Notes: a model not told the origin generated them from the letters alone. Shown: positions 20,550 to 31,467, counted from the stretch's first letter. The stretch: DNA of 64,000 nt from Prosopocoilus inquinatus (GCA_036172665.1 CM069869.1:2666001-2730000), one strand, 5' to 3'. Numbers and translations: made by a program.

Positions 20550-20807
20550 ACAATTGGCAGCACTGGCACTTTATCAAGAGGTTGCCGACAGTGCCTGCCA
20601 AAAATCTAACCCTCGTTTTGCTAACCTGCAATTTTTGAAAGGACTGAAGAAGTTAAAAAGGAAAATAAAATCTAAGGTACAGAATACAAACAATAATCTA
20701 TTGATTTCCATTAATTACGTTTACTTATTTATTTATTACAGTATTCACAACTTCGACGTGACACAGACTTAACCTGCAGCCCAGTAAATACTGATATTTT
20801 TCTTTAA
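20550..20807 (+). CDS. Candidate two-exon 3' end of an unrecognised gene
   Basis: A protein-like frame (QLAALALYQEVADS onward, then a lysine-rich stretch) runs from about 20550 to 20676 and meets a GTACAG donor. After a 65-nt intron with acceptor TTTATTACAG (ending 20741) the same phase continues for 21 codons to TAA at 20805-20807. Joining at two consensus sites without losing the frame is the only evidence. I do not recognise the protein, the upstream exon is not found, and the acceptor before 20550 is weak. It lies just upstream of the PolG transcription start region and could instead be a relic. Confidence 0.3.
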
Positions 20808-21007
20808 GCACAGATTTACGGGGACTACTTCATCAAATTTACTATCGGTAAGTCGCCAACAATACAATCAAAACATTAAAATGGATAAAACTCACGGAAA
20901 TGCATTAAAAATATCACATTTTATTTTATTCCCTACATGTGCATAACCTTAAATTCTAGTTTATGCATTTTATAAATCAGGTAAACAAGGCACACACTTC
21001 TTATATC

Positions 21008-24000
21008 ATGCTGAGATTGAGATTGAAGAAGAGCGTGATATTTAGGGGCAATGTCGGAATAAAATCAGCGCAGATGAAGTCACAGTACAGTACTGAAAAA
21101 AGCCTGCGCGAAAAACCACACAGAAATTATACCAAACGAATATTTTATCCGAATCCTTCAATGAAGGAGACTGTTGCAGAGAAAGTGCCCGTAGCCCCCT
21201 CGGTTGAGACGAAAATCGGCCCTAGGGTAAACAAGATGAACATTCAGATGCTATCGAAAGCGATTTACGATCAGGTATTCAAAGATGTTGCTGCCACCTC
21301 GATACCCAGCAGTTTCTTAGTGGATCAATGTCGAAAAACTTTAGAAAGCCATGGAATGATGGATGAGCCAAGCCTGACGGACGATGTAGATTTCGTCATA
21401 CCACCTCTGGAAGGTAAAAACCTGGAGGAGCATTTTTGGAACATAGCCGAGCAGCAAGCTAAACCCTACAGGATTATAATAGAGAAGTTGCTGGGGGGTA
21501 TTCCGGCGATGCCCGAGTACTGGGCGATGAGAGAAGGCTGGACGATGTATCTACCGAACTGCGAGCCTCAAGCGGTGGATTTTCCGCAGGAAGAAGGGCT
21601 AGTGTTCGATGTAGAAGTCTGCATGCAAGCGGGGAAAGCGCCTACGTTAGCAACCGCCGTAAGCAATAAAGCATGGTACGCCTGGGTCAGCCCCTCTTTA
21701 ATAAACGGAACTTCGAAGCCGGTAACGCATCAGCATTATACGCAGGATGTTTTAATTCCGCTGGAGAGTAATAAGGACGTCGCTGGATACAAACTGGATA
21801 AATATTTGAGCAAGCCGAAAGTTATTGTCGGTCATAATGTGTCTTACGATCGTGCCAGAATTAAAGAGCAGTACTGGCTTAAAAGGACGGGTTTGAGATT
21901 CGTGGATACGATGTCGCTGCATACGTGTGTTAGCGGGTTAACGAGTTATCAGCGTGCCGTGCTGAAATCTTCGAAGGAAAATCATGAAGACGACGAGTGG
22001 AAGGCCTGTACCTCGCTGAATTCGTTGGCCGAGGTGCACAAGTTGTACTGCGGTTCTACCATCGACAAGGAGACGAGGAATTTATTTGTCGAAGGGAGTT
22101 TATCCGAAATCAAAATCGAGTTTCATAATGTGATGACATACTGTGCGAGAGACGTCGTTGCAACGTACGATGTTTTAAAAGAGTTATTCCCCATGTTCTT
22201 GGAGAGATTCCCGCATCCAGTTACCTTCGCAGGGATGCTAGAGCTGAGCACGGCTTATCTTCCAGTGAATTCCAACTGGGTGCGATACATAGACAATTCC
22301 GAGCAGACCTACAACGACCTCGACATAGAGGGGCGTTTGCTGTTGGCGAGAAGAGCTGACCAGGCGTGTCAGCTGTTGCACGAAGAGAAATACAAAGAAG
22401 ATTTATGGATGTGGGATCAGGACTGGGAGGTTAAAAATTTGAAACTTAAAAGCAGCAAACCCAAGAAAAAAGCCACCACAGAAGAAGAAACTAGCGCAAC
22501 TCAAAAAGAAGAAGATAATGAAGAAACTCCGGCAGTTGCAGAAGATAAGAACGATTTTATTTATAATAGCTTGCTGAATAAAAAATTGGAAATCAAACGT
22601 TTGGAGCGTAAGTTCGATTATTTGGTTCGAACGAAAGAGCTGCTCCCCAAATTGAAACCCCTGCTCTCGGGTTATCCAAATTGGTACCGTAAGCTATGCA
22701 CTAAGCCGAGCTCGAGCCCCGACTGGATCCCGGGACCCCACTCGATAAGCACTGGGATGCAAGTGACCCCCAAATTACTAAATCTAACTTGGGAAGGTTA
22801 CCCCCTGCACTTCATACGTGGTTTAGGCTGGGGCTTGTTGGTACCGTTCTCCACCGACACAGACATCGAGAGACAACTACCGTTGCAACAGCTCTTGCAA
22901 AAGTGCCCGGTTTTAACGGATAAACCCCAGGAAGGCACAGAAGACTTATCAACCGTTGCCCGCAACGTTCAAGACCATCTGGCGCGAAAAGATTACTACA
23001 GGCGCTTGAAGAAAGACAAAACGGAAGGCTTGTATAAAGGCACCGGACTTTGGTGTGACACCATCATCGAGGACTGTTGTTACTTTCTGAAGTTACCGCA
23101 CAAAGACGGGGCTGGTCATCGTGTGGGTAATCCTCTAGCCAAGGATTTCTTAAACAAGTTTTCTGAGAATGTGTTAGCCGGTGATACTGAGAGTGCCGAG
23201 AAGGTGTTGGCTATCGCGCGGAAACTGTCGTATTGGCGGAACAATCGCGATCGAATCATGGAGCAGATGGTTGTTTGGCTGGAGCAGAGTGATTTACCAC
23301 CACGTCTTCGGCATGATGGGAACACGTACGGTGCTATTATACCCCAAGTTGTGGTCAGTGGAACGCTGACGCGACGTGCAGTCGAACCCACCTGGATGAC
23401 TGCCTCAAACGCACACCCAGAGAGGATCGGTTCGGAACTGCGAGCCATGGTGCAAGCACCCCCCGGTTATAGCATTGTTGGAGCCGATGTAGACTCGCAG
23501 GAACTCTGGATTGCTTCGGTTATAGGCGATGCACACTTCGCTAAAACCCACGGAGCTACACCCTTCGGATGGATGACTTTAAGTGGTAATAAAGTGAATG
23601 CCACTGACATGCACAGCGTGACAGCGAAGGCGGTTGGTATTTCCAGAGACCATGCGAAAGTCATTAACTACGCTAGGATTTATGGGGCAGGACAAAACTT
23701 CGCCGAGCAGTTACTAAAGCAATTTAATCCGTCCATGAGTGAATCTGAGGCACGCAAAAAAGCCACGAGGATGTTCACCTTAACCAAGGGCAAGCTAATT
23801 TATCACATCAAGCCTGAATATTTAACTGACTTTGCTGACCAGCCGTACACGAAATGGGAGGCGTTTGAGATCGCCAAGACTCACGGAAAGCAAGTACACG
23901 AGGTGTTTTTGAAGCCGAAATGGGTGGGTGGCACCGAGTCTGCCATGTTCAACCGATTAGAAGACATAGCCGGTAACAAACATCCCATCACGCCTTTCCT

Positions 24001-24493
24001 CAACGGACGTTTAAGTCGAGCTCTTGAGCCCACGAATTTCTCCAACGACAAATTCCTACCGACGAAAGTCAATTGGGTCGTGCAAAGTGGTGCCGTGGAT
24101 TTCCTGCATTTGATGCTTGTGTGCATGCAGTGGATCCTCGGTGACCGTGCCAGGTTCTGCTTAAGTTTCCACGATGAAGTGCGCTATTTGGTACCGGAAC
24201 GTTACAGGTACCAAGCCGCTTTGGCAATGCACACGACAAATTTGCTAACGAGGGCCTTCTGCTCGATCCGGCTGGGGCTAGACGATTTGCCACAGAGCGT
24301 TGCCTTCTTCTCGGCTGTAGAAGTCGACACTGTTTTGAGGAAGGAGGCTACGCAAGACTGCAAGACACCTTCTAATCCGCACGGATTGGAAAAAGGCTAT
24401 AGCATACCGAGCGGTGAAAATTTAGATATTTATAAGGCAATCGAAAAAGCAAAAGGCAGATATAAATATTGGTATAAAGAAAGGTGTGTTTAG
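21008..24493 (+). CDS. PolG1: Mitochondrial DNA polymerase gamma, catalytic subunit
   Basis: Intronless ORF of 1161 residues. The first ATG with a basic, hydroxylated N terminus (MLRLRLKKS) gives a credible mitochondrial import signal; an upstream open stretch to 20963 is probably 5' UTR, with a likely UTR intron at 20848-20980. Family A polymerase with 3'-5' exonuclease: Exo I VFDVE (Asp201, Glu203), Exo II HNVSYD (Asp281), Exo III YCARD (Asp382). Polymerase motif A DVDSQE (Asp827), motif B RDHAKVINYARIYG (880 on), motif C HDE (1055-1057). It replicates and repairs mitochondrial DNA together with the accessory subunit and Twinkle. All catalytic residues are present and the length is normal for insect homologues (tamas in Drosophila). 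The charged insert at about 490-520 is a variable spacer region. Confidence 0.97.
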   Translation: MLRLRLKKSVIFRGNVGIKSAQMKSQYSTEKSLREKPHRNYTKRIFYPNPSMKETVAEKVPVAPSVETKIGPRVNKMNIQMLSKAIYDQVFKDVAATSIPSSFLVDQCRKTLESHGMMDEPSLTDDVDFVIPPLEGKNLEEHFWNIAEQQAKPYRIIIEKLLGGIPAMPEYWAMREGWTMYLPNCEPQAVDFPQEEGLVFDVEVCMQAGKAPTLATAVSNKAWYAWVSPSLINGTSKPVTHQHYTQDVLIPLESNKDVAGYKLDKYLSKPKVIVGHNVSYDRARIKEQYWLKRTGLRFVDTMSLHTCVSGLTSYQRAVLKSSKENHEDDEWKACTSLNSLAEVHKLYCGSTIDKETRNLFVEGSLSEIKIEFHNVMTYCARDVVATYDVLKELFPMFLERFPHPVTFAGMLELSTAYLPVNSNWVRYIDNSEQTYNDLDIEGRLLLARRADQACQLLHEEKYKEDLWMWDQDWEVKNLKLKSSKPKKKATTEEETSATQKEEDNEETPAVAEDKNDFIYNSLLNKKLEIKRLERKFDYLVRTKELLPKLKPLLSGYPNWYRKLCTKPSSSPDWIPGPHSISTGMQVTPKLLNLTWEGYPLHFIRGLGWGLLVPFSTDTDIERQLPLQQLLQKCPVLTDKPQEGTEDLSTVARNVQDHLARKDYYRRLKKDKTEGLYKGTGLWCDTIIEDCCYFLKLPHKDGAGHRVGNPLAKDFLNKFSENVLAGDTESAEKVLAIARKLSYWRNNRDRIMEQMVVWLEQSDLPPRLRHDGNTYGAIIPQVVVSGTLTRRAVEPTWMTASNAHPERIGSELRAMVQAPPGYSIVGADVDSQELWIASVIGDAHFAKTHGATPFGWMTLSGNKVNATDMHSVTAKAVGISRDHAKVINYARIYGAGQNFAEQLLKQFNPSMSESEARKKATRMFTLTKGKLIYHIKPEYLTDFADQPYTKWEAFEIAKTHGKQVHEVFLKPKWVGGTESAMFNRLEDIAGNKHPITPFLNGRLSRALEPTNFSNDKFLPTKVNWVVQSGAVDFLHLMLVCMQWILGDRARFCLSFHDEVRYLVPERYRYQAALAMHTTNLLTRAFCSIRLGLDDLPQSVAFFSAVEVDTVLRKEATQDCKTPSNPHGLEKGYSIPSGENLDIYKAIEKAKGRYKYWYKERCV

Positions 24494-24516
24494 GTCTAAA
24501 AAAGAAAAAAAAAAGG

Positions 24517-24573
24517 AAGAAGCACAGAAATGTTAGAATACAATCTTTTAATAATGGACTTTCTGTGCTTCTT
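24517..24573. repeat. 14-bp perfect inverted repeat after PolG1
   Basis: AAGAAGCACAGAAA (24517-24530) pairs with TTTCTGTGCTTCTT (24560-24573), loop 29 nt, starting 23 bp after the PolG1 stop codon. It would fold in the 3' UTR of the transcript. The role is unknown. Confidence 0.7.
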
Positions 24574-24885
24574 TCTTTCACTAATTAAATCCAAGTATTA
24601 AATGAATGAATAAACTTTGTTTTGCAATAATTTAAAGTATCAAACAAGTTTTTGATGCAATTGTCGTAAAGAAATTAAGTTCACAATGTTTCCAGAAAGT
24701 TGAAACTTCTTGCATTCTTAATAAATAAGAGCAAGGGAAACAATAAACTCAAAAACTCAGGTTCTTTGTCAATAATTCAAACCATCTTTGTGTCCTATTT
24801 AGTTGTAAAATTAATTAATTAATTTGATTCACTCATTCTTCTCACAGTGCAATATGAAACGATACAACTTTTGATTATTTCAGAA

Positions 24886-25332
24886 ATGTCTAGAGCTACG
24901 AAACGCAAGCACGTCCTCATGGAGGTCCTCCAAGATGATTACTCGCCACCGACTGAGCACCAGCAGGTCGTCAAAATTCTGAGCAGCCGAGGTAACAACC
25001 TGCACGAAGTCGAAACCCCCGAAGGTTCCACATTCTTAATATCCATGCCGACGAAATTCAGAAAAAATGTGTGGGTCAAACGCGGTGACTTTGTGCTGGT
25101 CGAACCCATCAAAGAAGGCGACAAAGTCAAGGCCGAAATGGTCCGGGTGTTGACCAGCGAACACATCAAGTATTTTAAACAGGACGGCGTGTGGCCCGGT
25201 GCTTTCGACGAAAGTGACGGCAAAAATAAAAGTGAGGATGACTTGTTTGTAAATACGAATCGCCCGAAGCAAAGTCAAGACTATAGTAGCACTGACGAGA
25301 GTGATAGTGACAGTGAGAACGATAAGTCGTGA
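24886..25332 (+). CDS. eIF1AD: eIF1A-domain-containing protein (eIF1AD)
   Basis: 148-residue protein beginning MSRATKRKH. The ATG lies directly after a splice-acceptor-like TTATTTCAG (24875-24883), so a 5' UTR exon upstream is likely. Residues about 17-95 form the S1-like OB fold of the eIF1A family (GNNLHEVETPEGSTFLISMP, then VWVKRGDFVLVEP). The tail is acidic and Ser/Asp-rich. In other animals eIF1AD is a mainly nuclear RNA-binding protein linked to small-subunit maturation, not a canonical initiation factor. It lies 392 bp after PolG1 on the same strand, and its stop is 87 bp from the convergent DDX28 stop. Confidence 0.93.
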   Translation: MSRATKRKHVLMEVLQDDYSPPTEHQQVVKILSSRGNNLHEVETPEGSTFLISMPTKFRKNVWVKRGDFVLVEPIKEGDKVKAEMVRVLTSEHIKYFKQDGVWPGAFDESDGKNKSEDDLFVNTNRPKQSQDYSSTDESDSDSENDKS

Positions 25333-25419
25333 AATTTTTCGGTTAAGAAAGTTTATTTCCATGTTGTTTTTATTTTAAAAATAAGAGCCAATTTTATTTT
25401 ATTAAAAACAGTATTTACG

Positions 25420-25518
25420 TTAACCGGCCTCTCTTATTCTTTTCAAAATCTTATGCTGAACCAGTTTTGTAATGTTGCCGTCTACGTTTTGTATTTCGGT
25501 GTTTTTTCTTATTGCAAG
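25420..25518 (-). CDS. DDX28: DDX28-type helicase, last exon
   Basis: 33 codons including the stop (TAA at 25420-25422). On the minus strand the exon follows the acceptor TTTATTTCAG and opens with LAIRKNT, which continues the QIE at the end of exon 1 exactly as the IELA... tail does in DDX28 relatives. Phase 0 matches the donor of exon 1. The exon is short and separated by 3.4 kb of transposons, so gene finders may miss it. Confidence 0.82.
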   Translation of the reverse strand, partial: LAIRKNTEIQNVDGNITKLVQHKILKRIREAG

Positions 25519-25619
25519 CTGAAATAAAAGAAAAACTAATTAATTATTACACACTCACTTATTTTGAAATATCAGTGAAAGGTAAAATTTATAAAACATT
25601 CGTAAAAATTTTAATTCCA

Positions 25620-26656
25620 CAGGGTGTCCCAGATTGAGTAGGCTAGCATGGGTATTTTTATTATTCGAGAAAATCACAGAGTGACTGACATCTAGCGAAA
25701 GTTTTGTGAAGGTCCTTATAGCAAGGAAAACATTAGAATGACATTTGGTTAACCTATAAAACACATTAAATTGAAATGTTTGTGAGTTTTAGGAGCTTCT
25801 GTTTTTTAGTATAACGTACTCACAATAATAAAACTATCAAAAAACATTGATGAATCGAATATAATAAGTTATACTGAACAACAGCTGTTAGTTCTAATTA
25901 TTGCAAGCGCCATCTGTTGGTTGCCGATTTTCGCAAATTAATGAAGACGGAGATTTGGTTAAACTGGTAATGTCTTGCAGTTTTACGTGCTGTATCAAAT
26001 TCCGCAGATAAAATCTGAAAATTCTGTAAGTTTTGTAAGCAAAGGCAACTTGTATTATTCTTCGCTTGTTTGATTTAAAATAAAAATATGAATTTTTTTT
26101 AATATTTTTTATTTAAGTGTGGATTGTGCTGCACGGTTGAAACGAGAAAAGAAAATGCTATTTAATCGTATAAAAGTCGACCAATATGGCGTCCGTTTGA
26201 AATGAGAAAGTTGCTATCAATATCTAGAAAGCCGCCATCTTGAATTTTATTTTGACTTGATACTCAACTGTATTTTATGAAACCCTAGTAACTTTTATAT
26301 CAAACTTTTTTTCATATTTCTTACAATTACGAAGTTATTAGACCTAAAAGAACTCCTTTCTTTTATGTCTAATGTTCAGTTTTTCTGTGTTACGGCAATT
26401 TTCATAATATGATTTTAAATTTAAAGTTACTTTAACCTAAAAAAATGCATTTGTTTCCCTATTCTTAATGTGACTTTAAATTAAAGCTTCCTTAAAGTCT
26501 GATTATGAAAACGGCCACTAGTTTCCAAAGTTTCAAATTTTCTCCACGGAATCTGAATTAATAAATAAAACTACAAAACATTGCCCATTTAACCAAATAT
26601 CCATCTACTAATAAAAAAAGGTGCCCATGATAGCCAACTCGATCTGGGACACCCCG
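25620..26656. mobile_element. Non-autonomous DNA transposon in the DDX28 intron
   Basis: Inverted ends of about 45 bp: CAGGGTGTCCCAGATTGAGT at the left and its near-complement ending GGGACACCCCG at the right, followed inward on both sides by a CATGGG and A/T-rich block. About 1.04 kb, no coding frame. No clear target duplication was seen. A smaller MITE sits inside at 26390-26521. Confidence 0.75.
26390..26521. mobile_element. MITE, family A copy 1
   Basis: About 132 bp with inverted ends (AATTTTCATAAT and ATTATGAAAACGGCC) and an inner TTTAAATTTAAAGTTACTTTAA. It is the same family as 49803-49939, in opposite orientation, with the shared centre GAATAGGGAAACAAA. Confidence 0.8.
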
Positions 26657-28890
26657 TATACAGGGTTTCCACTCGTGGAAAAACTGGGAGAAACCAGGGA
26701 AATAAGGGAAAAAGTTCATAACGTCAGAGAGTTTGTTTGTTTTAAAGCAAGACAGTGAAATTACTTGAATTTGAATTGAAAACTGAATGAAAATTTGTTT
26801 TCTAAAATTAGAAAAAAAAAATGGAAAATCATTTTAAATATTAAAAAGAATCGCTTAATCTAAATCGAATTGTGAAAAAGTTTGTCATGTTTTAACAAAA
26901 AAAAAATGATTCTTAAGGTCTTCAATATAGGCAACCATACAAACACGACTGTATTCATTGGGTAGCCTATATTAAGACTTGTTATTTGAAGATCAAATTT
27001 ATAAAATATTTTAAATACGAGTATTAAAAAGATTAGGGAGAGCTGTTTAATCTAAAAAAGTTTGTCATGTGTTAACAAAACAAAAAAAAATCTTTTCAGG
27101 GCCGGACGAAGGGCAGTCGGCATCTCTACGCAAAACAATAATTGGCGTCCCTCTTCAAAAATAAAAAAAAAGAAACAAGTTCACGTGAATTTAATTTAAA
27201 CAGTTGTCCAAAAAGAAAATTGTATTTCCATAGTTGCCAGAGAAATTCATTATTTTTCCAAAAAAGTTATTGTTGACAAATTTTTGCTTAATTTTCAACC
27301 AGTTTAAATGATTGCTGCCGGAATTAACTCGTAACTTAAAGAAATAACCAACATAGAAAAATTCCGTAGGTATGTGATTTTAGAGTCAGTGTTGCCAAGC
27401 GCTGCGATTTTTATTGCAAAATGGGCTGCTTTTGGTCAATTGCTTGACTTACTTTTTTCTACAATGGCAGGTAACTGGTAGCCAAATTGGCGAATTAATT
27501 TTCAATTGTCTATGACTGATAATTCTAAAGAATACAAACAGCTGTACAGAGGCTGTTCGAGGGATTTACTGCAATCAAAAACGATTTGCAACAATTTTTT
27601 TTTAATACTAAAGTAAGGAAAAAATAAGTTTGGCATTTAACAGATTTTTTTAGTTTCTTATTTTATTTTTATTTAATTTTTGCTTGGGTTGAATAGAACC
27701 GGGTTGAGTTATGTTGACATTGAGATTAGTTGAGTTTTTATTTTAATTTTTCTTGCAATTTTTGAATTTTATTTGTGATAAATGTGATTAGGTTGATATT
27801 AGTTGAATTGGATTAACTTTGATTTCATTTTAATTGATTTTTATTTTTTTAATCTATTCTTTTAATTTTTCTGGTAATTATTAATCTAATGCTGGATGAT
27901 GTTAGGTTGATGTCAGTTGGGTTGGATTGACCTTGAGATTTGTTGAGCTTGATTTTAATCTACGTATAAATTTTACACATGTATATGTTATGGAGTGTAA
28001 TATGATAGAAGTAGGGTGGATTAAGTTGACCTTGAGATTTGTTGAAGTTTATTTTAATTTGTTTTAAATTTCTGAGGTTGAATGGAATTAAGTTGTTGAG
28101 TGCAATTACTTTTTTTATATTGTTTTTTGATTTTTAATATTTTTGTTTGGGTTGTCAAATGTTTTGATTCAATTGAATACAGTTAGGCTGAGCTCAGTTA
28201 AGTCGAGTTTCTTGTTTTATTTTTTAATTTGGGTTGAATGGAGTTGGGTTGAGTTGGATTGGGTGAACATTATTTTATTTTGTTTTTTGTCTACTTTATT
28301 TTACTTTTTATTTTAATTCCTTTTTGTTTTGTATTTTTTTTTATTTTTTGCTTAAGAGAAATAAAATTGACTTCGCTTGTTAGATCAAGTGTGGTTGACC
28401 TTGAGATTGTTTGAGCTGTAATTTAATCCTTTTTTAGTTAACATATTTTGGCGTCCTTCTTGCATCGGCACCCTCATGCCTTGCTTACCGCCTTCCGCCG
28501 GCCCTGATTCTTTGATACCAACACGATTGTATTCATTGGATTGCCTATATTAAGACTTGATATTTGAAAAAAATCTAATTTATAATTTTTTAATTGCACT
28601 GGTATGTTATGTTTTAATTTTAAAAGGTAATTCAAAAAATCTCAGCGTAGTACGCGCGACAATAAAAAAACTAACAAATTACCAATTTTTATACATCTAT
28701 TATTTCTGTCTTCAAATCTGGAGAAAAATGTAAACATGTACCTAAACAAAAATGCAAAAAAAAGAAAAACAGAAAAGTTGCATAATCGCAGTCAATAATG
28801 AAATTTTTTTTTTTGAAGAAAAGTCAAGGAAAACCCGGAAAAGTTGGGGAATATTTCTGTGAAACCCAGTGAAAGTTGAACAGCCTTAAT
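26657..28890. repeat. Unclassified repeat with internal direct duplication, interrupted by a hAT element
   Basis: It starts TATACAGGGTTTCCACTCG. About 150-180 bp is duplicated in direct orientation: TTTGTCATG...GTATTCATTGG...CCTATATTAAGACTTG at 26881-26990 and again at 27061-27090 plus 28507-28570. The second copy is split by the hAT-like element. The right part contains G-rich AAAACCCGG/GTGAAACCC blocks similar in style to the left end. Confidence 0.5.
27097..28506. mobile_element. hAT-like non-autonomous transposon nested in the repeat
   Basis: Inverted ends CAGGGCCGG followed by a GAAGG block, 1410 bp. The flanks AATCTTTT and ATTCTTTG match at 6 of 8 positions, as expected of an aged 8-bp hAT duplication. 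The inside holds degenerate tandem units (TTGACCTTGAGATTTGTTGA and relatives, about 27710-28420) and no transposase. Confidence 0.75.
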
Positions 28891-28928
28891 TTTTTTTAAC
28901 AAATTCAAATCGAGTTATTTCAACATAC

Positions 28929-30308
28929 CTCTATTTGTTGCACCAATTTAATTTCTTGTCCCCCGGTAACTAAATTAGTAACTTTACAATCCATCGAACT
29001 TCCCAGCCTTCCAATTCTGCCAATGCGATGAATATAATCGGCAGCATAGAGCGGAAAATCGTAATTTAAAACCTGCTTCACTTGGGTCGTATCCAAACCT
29101 CTGGAACCGACATCGGTGGCGGATAAAATGTTTGTAAAACCCTTAGTAAAATCATTCCACTGCCTTATCCTGATTTCATAGTTCATGTCGCCGTTAATAT
29201 TTGCGCACTTTAAGCCGTTTTCTCGGAGGAACATTGCCAACCAATTGCAGGTTTCGTTGCGGTTAGTGAAGATGAGCAGCGGATCTTTCGTTTGCTTCGC
29301 GATCTGCAACAAGTGTGCAGGCCTTGCCGATATGGCCAGCCTCAAAAATTTCTGCGTGACATTCAGTAATGGTTTATGTAAGCGCGGCGATTTAATGCTA
29401 ACCAGGTTTTGCTCGATGTATTCCAGATGGGGGGGAATCTTCTTTGGCAAAGTCGCCGATACCAAAACGATCTGGGACTGCGAGACTCTTCTCATTAGAG
29501 AACTCAAGCGATCTGCGAAACTATCATCTAGGAGAGAATCGGCCTCATCTAGGACGGTATACGCAACTTTATCCAACTTATAAATTCCTACAGTGCTGAG
29601 TTTCCCGATAGCCCCAGGCGTTGCAATCAGAATATCAATATTTGCAAAGCTGGGGTTCAACATGAGCTTTTTCGTGTGTCCCCCCACTATAATCTTCACT
29701 TTTAAACCGACGGATGCAGCTAGAGCTTGGGCTACTGCCCCAATTTGCAAGGCCAGTTCACGATTCGGAGTTAAAATTAAACCGGTTGGGGTGTTCATCT
29801 CCGAATTTGAAGTGCGCGTGGCTATTATGTTTTCTATTACGGGAAGTAAGTACGCCAGCGTTTTCCCGCAACCTGTTTCCGCCGCGAGCAGCACATGCTT
29901 TGATGATTTAATGGCTGGTACGGCTTCGCTTTGAAACGACGTCGCCTTCGTAATGCTCCGATCGCTTAAAACTTGAAGCAAGTTTTGGTGCAAGTTCAGT
30001 TCTTGAAAGGGAACTGAGGGATGGTCGAAGTCTGAACGGTCGGCGTGAATTACGATATAATCCCCTCTTGATTTATTGTGTACCCAGCCTTTCGTTGCCA
30101 GAGGAATTTCCTCCAATTTACTGTAGGTTTGGCCCTTGTAGTAATTTAGCTTCTTTCTTTTGCATGCTATAATTAATTGTTCATTTTCTTGTTGGTGCTG
30201 ATGTAGGGGGCTCAATTTCGTTGTGAAAGTCCTGTTTTCTGCACATCTTAAGTATTTAATGCTTCTGCTGATACCCCCGTTTAGTAAACTCGTGATTCGC
30301 ACGGTCAT
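28929..30308 (-). CDS. DDX28: DDX28-type mitochondrial DEAD-box RNA helicase, exon 1
   Basis: 460 codons from ATG (30306-30308), ending at GAG before a GTATGT donor at 28928; reading through would give a spurious stop two codons later. The N terminus is basic and Ser/Thr-rich (MTVRITSLL), fitting mitochondrial import. DEAD-box motifs in order: Q-motif region before TSFQSEAVP, Walker A AAETGCGKT (about 142-150), TPNREL, DEAD (254-257), SAT (about 281), TDVGSRGLD, HRIGRIGR (about 426). DDX28 is an RNA helicase of mitochondrial RNA granules needed for large mitoribosome assembly. The full protein with the second exon is 492 residues. It is divergently arranged with CLPTM1. DDX28 is preferred over other DEAD-box proteins because of the short linkers and C-terminal match. 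Confidence 0.9.
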
Positions 30309-30838
30309 TTTAGGTTAAGTCGAAAAGATCTCACACGTCCGGTCACAAGGGAATTAATGGGTTAATTTTTTCGCATTTTTATATCAACATTTCGTTTTAA
30401 ATTATTTATAATCATACGATTTTACCACCTACAGTTTTACATAACCTCAACATAACCTAAGCATTTTCAGCATCAGTGTTACCAACAGGATTGTCAAGCG
30501 ACTAAATAAAACTCGCAAACTCAAACATGACAAAAACTTCAAAGAATCTTGCTTTTTAGGGCATCTTTAAATGCACAAGTGTTAAATATGTGCGTATTGA
30601 AAGAGTTCCTCCTGAATATGCTTCGTTTACATTAGTAACGAATGATTTTTGAATAAGCTAAACCTTCAGGAATTATCTGCGTGCGTTGTTGGCAATAAAA
30701 GTAACTAAGTAGGTTGTGGCAATGCGTCGAAAACCAGAAATTCCCTAAGGTGGCTAGGGAAAAGTGGGGAAAAGTACCAAGTCGTTCATGTGACAAGATT
30801 AATTTTGTAAAGCCACGATTAGATTGCATTAAACTGTG
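30309..30838. promoter_or_regulatory. Divergent promoter region of DDX28 and CLPTM1
   Basis: 530 bp separate the two start codons, which face away from each other, so both promoters must lie here or in unseen 5' UTR exons. No TATA box is placed convincingly. This is inference from layout. Confidence 0.55.
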
Positions 30839-30937
30839 ATGAGTGAATCAGTGAATGAAAATGGTGTTCAAGCAAACCGAGGAACTGCAAACGCAGACAG
30901 TCAAGCCGTATCGACCTCGGACGCGGCCCCTCAGAGC
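30839..30937 (+). CDS. CLPTM1: CLPTM1, exon 1
   Basis: 33 codons from ATG at 30839 (MSESVNENG), ending at AGC before donor GTACGC. It encodes the polar, low-complexity N-terminal tail of the protein. The start is chosen because it is the first ATG and joins exon 2 in phase 0 without a stop; reading through the donor ends within a few codons. Confidence 0.75.
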
Positions 30938-30991
30938 GTACGCAACAATCAATAAAACTGTCTCCTTGCTGATTTTGATTTTTTTTTCCAG

Positions 30992-31467
30992 GCCACGTCG
31001 CAGGCCGAGGCGCGACAACCGACGCGGATGGAGTCAGTAGTGTCCGTGGTCAAATCACTGATCTTCAGAGCCATGATCATATACCTCATCACATCTTTTT
31101 TCCGAAGGCCTGCCCCGGCCACGAATAGCACCACCCCAGTCCCAAAGGCCGCGGCCAGAAATATATTCCCCAATGGATCTGATATCTCCTTGTTCATATA
31201 TTTGTCCGAAAGTGAGAAACACGCGGACTTTACTGACGACCAGGTGTTTTGGATGAAGGAGGATCTCATCTATGGCGACTGGTACTCGGGTTTGAATGGC
31301 GACGGAAGTTATGTGTTTGAGAGTGACATTCCCGTCACAGAGCACCTTCTTAAAAATGGGTCTCTGTACATACACGCTTATGTTACTAAGCTCGGGGACA
31401 GTCCTAATCCGAAAGATAGGAATTACGCTCGTAATGAAGTCACGTACGTGAAGAAAGCAATTAATAA
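30992..31467 (+). CDS. CLPTM1: CLPTM1, exon 2
   Basis: Begins after the strong acceptor TTTTTTTCCAG (ending 30991) and ends at donor GTAAGT (31468) in phase 2. After a short polar stretch it encodes an N-terminal hydrophobic segment (MIIYLITSFF) and the start of the conserved lumenal/extracellular CLPTM1 domain (DISLFIYLSES, LIYGDWY, YIHAYV). CLPTM1 is a multi-pass ER membrane protein; the human homologue is tied to cleft lip and palate and to GABA-A receptor retention. Confidence 0.88.
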
